A program made the position numbers and the translations under genes. Below are positions 6,567 through 11,003 of a DNA stretch of 11,003 nucleotides, piece by piece; position 1 is the stretch's first letter; each line of letters opens with the position of its first letter. The notes under the pieces are model-generated. The model did no database searches and was not told where the DNA came from. It saw nothing but the letters and a program-made list of their open reading frames with translations. Source of the stretch: Lachnoclostridium sp. UBA6558 (GTDB lineage: Bacteria; Bacillota; Clostridia; Lachnospirales; Lachnospiraceae); the NCBI GenBank assembly GCA_002434335.1, contig DJJW01000086.1:45219-56221 (forward strand). The letters are read 5' to 3'.

Positions 6567-6884
6567 GACAAAAATCAAGGACATAATCTATCGACAAAAA
6601 TCAAGAGACACAATTCTAGTGACAAAATCAAGAGCATAATCTAACGACAAAAATCAAGAGACACAATTCTAGTGACAAAATCAAGAGCATAAATCTAACG
6701 ACAAAATCAAGAGACACAATTCTAGTGACAAAATCAAGAGCATAAATCTAACGACAAAAATCAAGAGACACAATTCTAGTGACAAAATCAAGAGCATAAA
6801 TCTAATGACAAAAATCAAGAGACACAATTTTAACGACAAAATCAAGAACATAATTGTAATGAAAATCAACTGGTACAATCATCT
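6567..6884 (+). repeat. Tandem array of two alternating 25-28 bp units (about 54-bp composite period)
   Basis: Twelve consecutive units begin at 6567, 6593, 6621, 6646, 6674, 6700, 6727, 6753, 6781, 6807, 6835 and 6861. All but the last begin GACAAAA(A)TCAAG. Type A units (27-28 bp) continue AGACACAATTCTAGT; type B units (25-26 bp) continue AGCATAAATCTAAC. A and B alternate strictly from 6593 to 6860. The centre (6593-6806) is nearly identical between copies and both edges are degenerate, with traces from about 6445 and to about 6900. There are no unique spacers, so this is not CRISPR. Unit lengths drift by 1-3 bases, which destroys any common reading frame; the short ORFs on both strands here are products of the repeat. 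Confidence 0.9.
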
Positions 6885-7011
6885 GACACAATTATAGTAG
6901 CAACTCCATCAATGATATTCATACAATAAAAATCAAAGTTTGAACCTTAAAAAGTTTAGTCTAAGACGAACCAGCAAAATGCCTTTAAAAAAGATATGTT
7001 AGTTTAGGCTT

Positions 7012-7020
7012 GAGGAGTGA
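7012..7020 (+). promoter_or_regulatory. Strong ribosome binding site for the GH26 lipoprotein
   Basis: GAGGAGTGA ends 3 bases before the ATG at 7024, giving a GGAG core 6 bases from the start codon. No clear sigma-A promoter was recognised in the 120 bases between the repeat array and this site. Confidence 0.75.
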
Positions 7021-7023
7021 ATT

Positions 7024-8592
7024 ATGAAAAAGAGAAAGAAGGCTGTATTTTTTATCATCGCAGCTGTTTTGGTCGTTATGGCCTCAGGGTGCACTGCTGA
7101 TAGTAGTAATACTGCCGGAAAACATACGGAACAGAGAGAGAAGGCTGAAACTGTTAGTACCTTTGTTCAGGAAACAGTGGGAGTTTATGAAGCAGAGAAG
7201 GCTGCTTGGACCGGCAATGTTAAGGTAGTTTCCAATCCGATCATAGAGGGGTATTCGGGAACTGGATACATAGAGGGGTTTGAAGAGGATGCCGATACCT
7301 GTACCTTTACAGTTACCATCCAGAAAGATGGTTTTTATGATTTAAATTTCAGAAGTGCAAGTAAAGGCGGAGAAAAACACAATTATGTTAGTGTAGATGG
7401 AGAACGTCTGGGAACAGTGTTTGCTGAAGCGGAGGATTTTACAGATGCTTATTTAACAAGGGTATTTCTGGCGGCAGGAGAACATAGTATCAGTCTTTCA
7501 AAATATTGGGGCTATATATGGTTGGATTATCTTGAAATTCTCACTGCAGAACCAATAGATTCCTCAATTTATGAAGTTAAGGCAGAACTGTCTGATAAGA
7601 ATGCTTCAGAGGAAACTAAGAGGTTATATAGTTATTTATGTGATATTTATGGTAAAAAATTTCTCTCCGGACAAGTTTGTGACACAGGGCAGTATGGGAA
7701 AGAATTTCAGATTATAAAAAAGGTTACCGGTAAGACACCAGCAGTACTGGGACTGGACTTTATTGAATATACACCTTCCAGAGCAGAAAATGGAAGTAAA
7801 GGATATGCAACAGATTATGCAATGGATTTTTGGGAGACCGGAGGTATCGTTACTTTCTGCTGGCATTGGAACGCACCTTCCAAATATTTGACAGGAGAAT
7901 GGTACCGGGGATTTTATACAGATTCCACTGATATTAATCTGGAAAAGATTATGAATGGAGAGGATACCCAGGGATATGAACTGCTGATGAAGGACATTGA
8001 TGCTATTGCTGAACAGCTTTTAATATTAAAAGAAGCAGGAGTACCGATTCTCTGGCGACCTCTCCATGAAGCGAGTGGTGGCTGGTTCTGGTGGGGAGCA
8101 TCCGGACCGGAGGCTTATAAGAAGCTATACATACTGCTTTACGAAAGACTTACAGGAGAATATGGACTGAATAATCTTATTTGGGTGTGGAACGGACAGG
8201 ATGCAGCGTGGTATCCAGGGGATGAATATGTAGATATCATCGGTGAGGATATCTACCCTGGAGAGAAGGTCTATACCTCACAGATATCTTCCTATCTGAA
8301 TGCAGCGAAGAATTATAGCAATGAGAGGAAACTGGTATATCTTACGGAAAATGGTTGTCTTTTCGACCCAGATCTTGCAAGGCGGGACGGAGCAATGTGG
8401 GGTATGTGGTGTACCTGGCAAGGCGAATTTGTTGCAAAAAATACTGCAATTTTCACCTTAAGTGAGCAGTATACGGAGAAGTCAATGATTAAAAAGGTAT
8501 ATGAAGATAAAGATGTTCTATCAAAAGAAGATCTTCCTGATTTAAGAACTTATAAAATCCGCAGTAGCGACAATGGTAAAGGGGAAAAATAA
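7024..8592 (+). CDS. Lipoprotein with CBM35-like module and GH26 catalytic domain (probable beta-mannanase)
   Basis: This 522-residue surface enzyme is predicted to cut beta-1,4-mannan backbones outside the cell. A lipoprotein signal (MKKRKK, then a hydrophobic core) ends in the lipobox ASGC with C23 as the lipid anchor, followed by a Ser/Thr/Glu-rich linker. A beta-sandwich carbohydrate-binding module spans about 54-172 (VYEAEKAAWTG, GYSGTGYIEGF, then IWLDYLEI), typical of CBM35/CBM6. The GH26 barrel runs from about 195 to 500. WHWNAPS is the conserved strand; the acid/base glutamate is E349 in WRPLHEASGGWFWWG, and the nucleophile is probably E442 in YLTENG. Family GH26 is mostly beta-mannanase, with some beta-1,3-xylanase and lichenase members, so the substrate is probable, not certain. 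The large binding-protein gene begins 31 bases later with its own strong site, indicating one operon. Confidence 0.92.
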   Translation: MKKRKKAVFFIIAAVLVVMASGCTADSSNTAGKHTEQREKAETVSTFVQETVGVYEAEKAAWTGNVKVVSNPIIEGYSGTGYIEGFEEDADTCTFTVTIQKDGFYDLNFRSASKGGEKHNYVSVDGERLGTVFAEAEDFTDAYLTRVFLAAGEHSISLSKYWGYIWLDYLEILTAEPIDSSIYEVKAELSDKNASEETKRLYSYLCDIYGKKFLSGQVCDTGQYGKEFQIIKKVTGKTPAVLGLDFIEYTPSRAENGSKGYATDYAMDFWETGGIVTFCWHWNAPSKYLTGEWYRGFYTDSTDINLEKIMNGEDTQGYELLMKDIDAIAEQLLILKEAGVPILWRPLHEASGGWFWWGASGPEAYKKLYILLYERLTGEYGLNNLIWVWNGQDAAWYPGDEYVDIIGEDIYPGEKVYTSQISSYLNAAKNYSNERKLVYLTENGCLFDPDLARRDGAMWGMWCTWQGEFVAKNTAIFTLSEQYTEKSMIKKVYEDKDVLSKEDLPDLRTYKIRSSDNGKGEK

Positions 8593-8623
8593 CAGCCGGG
8601 GGGCGGCGGAAGGAGTAGTAATT

Positions 8624-11003
8624 ATGGTATCCAGGGTAACCTGTAAAAGAATCATGGCACTATTTTTAACAGTTGTAGTCTTACTGCCTCTGTTTCTAAT
8701 AGGAGAAGTTCAGAGCTTTGCAAAGACAGAGAAGACAATGGATGAATTTGATGATGTTATCAGTACATATAATATTGATACTTCCATACCCTCCTACAAA
8801 GACTACATGGAGGAGTATGAAGAGGCTCATAGACCTGATTTGACAATTGAGGTGATGGCAGAAAATTATGTGAGATATGAAGAAAACGATATAAATGCAG
8901 AACCTGAAATATACAAGAATTACGAAGGCATGGAGGGTCCCAGTGTTCTGACGGGAGAGAATTCCCTTATAGAGTTTGAGGCAGAGGTAGCGGAAACCGG
9001 ATTGTATAATCTCTCTGTAGTTTATTACCCGATAGAGGGCAAGAACTCAGACATAGAACGCAGCATATTTATTGACGGTAAGCTTCCCTTTGAGGAAATG
9101 GCCCAACTTTCCTTCCCCAGAGTATGGAGCACCTACGTAAAAGATTCTTATATAAATGAAGATGGTGTTATTATAAAAAACTGGGAGAAGGATAATCAGG
9201 GAAATGATGTAAAACCACAAAGTATTGAGGTACCGGAATGGCAGAGCAGATATTTGTATGACAGCAACGGCTATATAACAGAGGTCTTATCCATCTATCT
9301 TGAAAAGGGAAGTCATACAATCTCTATGATTTCTTTAAAAGAGCCTATGTTAATCCGTAAATTAGTACTTAATAATGAGGGAATCACTAAATCCTATGAG
9401 GATATAAAAGCTGACTGGGATTCTAAGGGCGGTAAGGATGCAAGTGATACCAATATACGGATTGAAGCTGAATATGCCACAAAAACATCATCACAAATGC
9501 TCTACCCGAAACAGGATCAGTCATCCCCTGCGGTTTCTCCCTCCAGTTCCAAAGAACTGCTTAATAATACTATTGGCGGGAATTCCTGGAGGCTAGTGGG
9601 GCAATGGATTGAATGGGAGTTTACAGTTCCCCAGACCGGATATTATTACATATCCCTGTATGATAAACAGAGTTTTTCCAGAGGTGTTCATGTATCCAGG
9701 CGTATTACCATCGACGGAGCTGTTCCCTTTCAGGAAATGTCCGCTTATGCTTTTGATTACAGCCAGGATTGGAGAGAAGATGTACTGTCTGATAAAGATA
9801 ATAAGGCTTATCGTTTTTATCTGTCAGAAGGACAGCATAGTCTTCGGATGGAAGTTGTATTAGGTGAATTTTCGGAAGTAGTGGGTCTTGTCAGGGATTC
9901 TGTTCAGCAGCTTAACAGCATATACAGACAAGTGATAAAAGTAATTGGCGTTAAACCGGATACCTATCGTGACTATCAGCTGTCTGCAGTACTTCCGGAG
10001 TTGAAGGGCAAGCTGACAGAGGCAAGGGATACGCTGAACCAGGCAATTGACGAGCTTTCAAAAGTAGCAGGAAAAAATACGGATAAGAAAGCCGTACTTT
10101 TGACCATGCGGGACCAGCTGGATAAGCTCATTGAAGACGAAGAATATTTTGTAAGAGTTATTACAGCATATAAGATAAATGTAAGGGCCTTGGGTAATTG
10201 GATAACGCAGGCAATTAATCAGCCGCTGCAGGTAGACCGTATCAATGTCTATTCACCCGATCAAAAAAATTCCTATGACGGGGATTCCTTCCTCGATAAG
10301 GCTGCATTTGAGATAAAGCGTTTATTTTATTCCTTTATAGTTGATTACAACTCCATCGGAAGTGTGACTGATGATAAGGTGCAGGGAACCCAGTCGATTA
10401 CCTTATGGATTGGTTCGGGACGTGATCAGGCCAATGTTATTAAGTCATTGATTGATGAAAGCTTTACCAATGAGTCGGGAATCAGTGTGAATGTACAGCT
10501 GGTGGATATGTCGACACTGCTAAAGGCGACACTGGTGGGAGAGGGACCGGATGTAGCGATCCAGGTAGCAAATACCAATGGTGCTGCAGGTGCTGTGCTG
10601 AACACAGGAAATGATACACCGGTCAACTACGGAATCCGGAATGCGGTACTTGATCTTAAGCAGTTTAAGGATGCGGATGAGATACTTTCAAGGTTCTTAG
10701 AAGCGGCAACTACTCAGTTTACTTATGACGATGGTGTTTATGCTTTACCGGAGACCATCACTTATCCGGTTATGTTCTACCGGAAAGATATTTTAGCTGA
10801 GATCGGAATGAAAGTTCCTGCTACCTGGGAAGAAGTAAAGGTGGCAATGGCAGTTCTTGCCAAGAATCAGATGGAATTTGGCATGCTGCCGACGGAACAG
10901 GTATTTGCATCAATGCTCTATCAGAATGGCGGAACCTATTACACAGAGAATGGGACGGCATCTGCACTGGATTCAGATACAGCAGTAAATACCTTTAAGG
11001 ATT
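8624..11003 (+). CDS. Large exported solute-binding protein with two duplicated beta-sandwich modules (3' end outside window)
   Basis: Open from the ATG at 8624 to the window edge (793 codons, no stop), with AAGGAG at 8610-8615. A Sec signal segment (about 10-27) ends at QSFA-KTE; there is no lipobox, and the only early Cys (C7) precedes the hydrophobic core. Two related beta-sandwich modules follow, at about 90-265 and 278-420. They share RSIFIDGKLPFEEM versus RRITIDGAVPFQEM and a TGLYNLS/TGYYYIS strand, which resembles carbohydrate-binding modules. A helical, heptad-like segment spans about 425-560. From about 588 (QSITLWIGSG, then GEGPDVAIQVA and YALPETITYPVMFYRKDIL) it is a family 1 extracellular solute-binding protein of the sugar ABC importer type. 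Ordinary family members are about 420-550 residues, so this one is about twice as long. Following the GH26 gene by 31 bases, it probably captures mannan fragments. Permease genes are expected downstream but are not visible. Confidence 0.88.
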   Translation, partial: MVSRVTCKRIMALFLTVVVLLPLFLIGEVQSFAKTEKTMDEFDDVISTYNIDTSIPSYKDYMEEYEEAHRPDLTIEVMAENYVRYEENDINAEPEIYKNYEGMEGPSVLTGENSLIEFEAEVAETGLYNLSVVYYPIEGKNSDIERSIFIDGKLPFEEMAQLSFPRVWSTYVKDSYINEDGVIIKNWEKDNQGNDVKPQSIEVPEWQSRYLYDSNGYITEVLSIYLEKGSHTISMISLKEPMLIRKLVLNNEGITKSYEDIKADWDSKGGKDASDTNIRIEAEYATKTSSQMLYPKQDQSSPAVSPSSSKELLNNTIGGNSWRLVGQWIEWEFTVPQTGYYYISLYDKQSFSRGVHVSRRITIDGAVPFQEMSAYAFDYSQDWREDVLSDKDNKAYRFYLSEGQHSLRMEVVLGEFSEVVGLVRDSVQQLNSIYRQVIKVIGVKPDTYRDYQLSAVLPELKGKLTEARDTLNQAIDELSKVAGKNTDKKAVLLTMRDQLDKLIEDEEYFVRVITAYKINVRALGNWITQAINQPLQVDRINVYSPDQKNSYDGDSFLDKAAFEIKRLFYSFIVDYNSIGSVTDDKVQGTQSITLWIGSGRDQANVIKSLIDESFTNESGISVNVQLVDMSTLLKATLVGEGPDVAIQVANTNGAAGAVLNTGNDTPVNYGIRNAVLDLKQFKDADEILSRFLEAATTQFTYDDGVYALPETITYPVMFYRKDILAEIGMKVPATWEEVKVAMAVLAKNQMEFGMLPTEQVFASMLYQNGGTYYTENGTASALDSDTAVNTFKD

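Noticed and set aside
6462..6644. 60-codon + strand ORF inside the repeat region
   Set aside because: It is a frame through degenerate repeat units (recurring GHN and DKIK), has no ribosome binding site, and unit lengths of 25-28 bp do not preserve a frame.
6681..6878. 65-codon - strand ORF giving a periodic hydrophobic peptide
   Set aside because: The Leu/Ile/Phe-rich periodic sequence simply reflects the reverse complement of the A-rich repeat. No start site signal is present and the frame breaks where one composite unit is 53 rather than 54 bp.
6567..6884. CRISPR array
   Set aside because: The units are contiguous and alternate between two fixed types; there are no unique spacers and no cas genes.
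9609..9863. 84-codon + strand ORF in another frame
   Set aside because: It lies wholly inside the large binding-protein gene, whose frame is open and has recognisable domains on both sides.

Overview
The window looks like the chromosome of an anaerobic, low-to-mid-GC Firmicute, most likely a plant-fibre-degrading Lachnospiraceae (Lachnoclostridium/Anaerocolumna-like). This is inferred from the gene families, strong AGGAGG-type ribosome binding sites, A/T-rich intergenic DNA and AT-leaning codon use. No gene in it fixes the species. All convincing genes lie on the + strand.

Region 1 (1-1823) is the 3' end of a glycyl-radical-enzyme microcompartment (GRM) locus. The first 42 bases encode the last 13 residues of a glycyl radical enzyme whose ending looks like that of choline trimethylamine-lyase (CutC). 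A radical-SAM activating enzyme (CutD-like), a circularly permuted EutS/PduU-type shell protein and an EutP/PduV-type small GTPase follow. A strong intrinsic terminator closes the unit.

Region 2 (1830-4694) holds a tandem GNAT acetyltransferase, a GufA-type ZIP metal transporter and a cupin/AraC-family regulator. The regulator's stop codon lies in a seven-unit, exactly 17-bp tandem repeat that decays towards its 3' end.

Region 3 (4825-7023) has a polysaccharide deacetylase without a signal peptide. It is followed by about 1.36 kb with no credible gene. That gap holds a hairpin, an orphan strong terminator, an A/T-rich stretch enriched in GCTAA, and a tandem array in which two related 25-28 bp units alternate (about 54 bp composite period).

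Region 4 (7024-11003) is a carbohydrate-capture operon. It encodes a lipoprotein with a CBM35-like module and a GH26 catalytic domain (probable beta-mannanase). Next comes a very large exported protein, cut by the window edge, with two duplicated beta-sandwich modules, a helical segment and a family 1 solute-binding domain. The likely logic is surface cleavage of mannan-type polymer followed by capture of oligosaccharide for an ABC importer that should lie just beyond the window. The AraC regulator and deacetylase upstream may belong to the same regulon, but nothing in the sequence proves it.

The items most worth a second look are the two-module solute-binding protein, the alternating repeat array, and the 17-bp array overlapping the regulator's stop codon.
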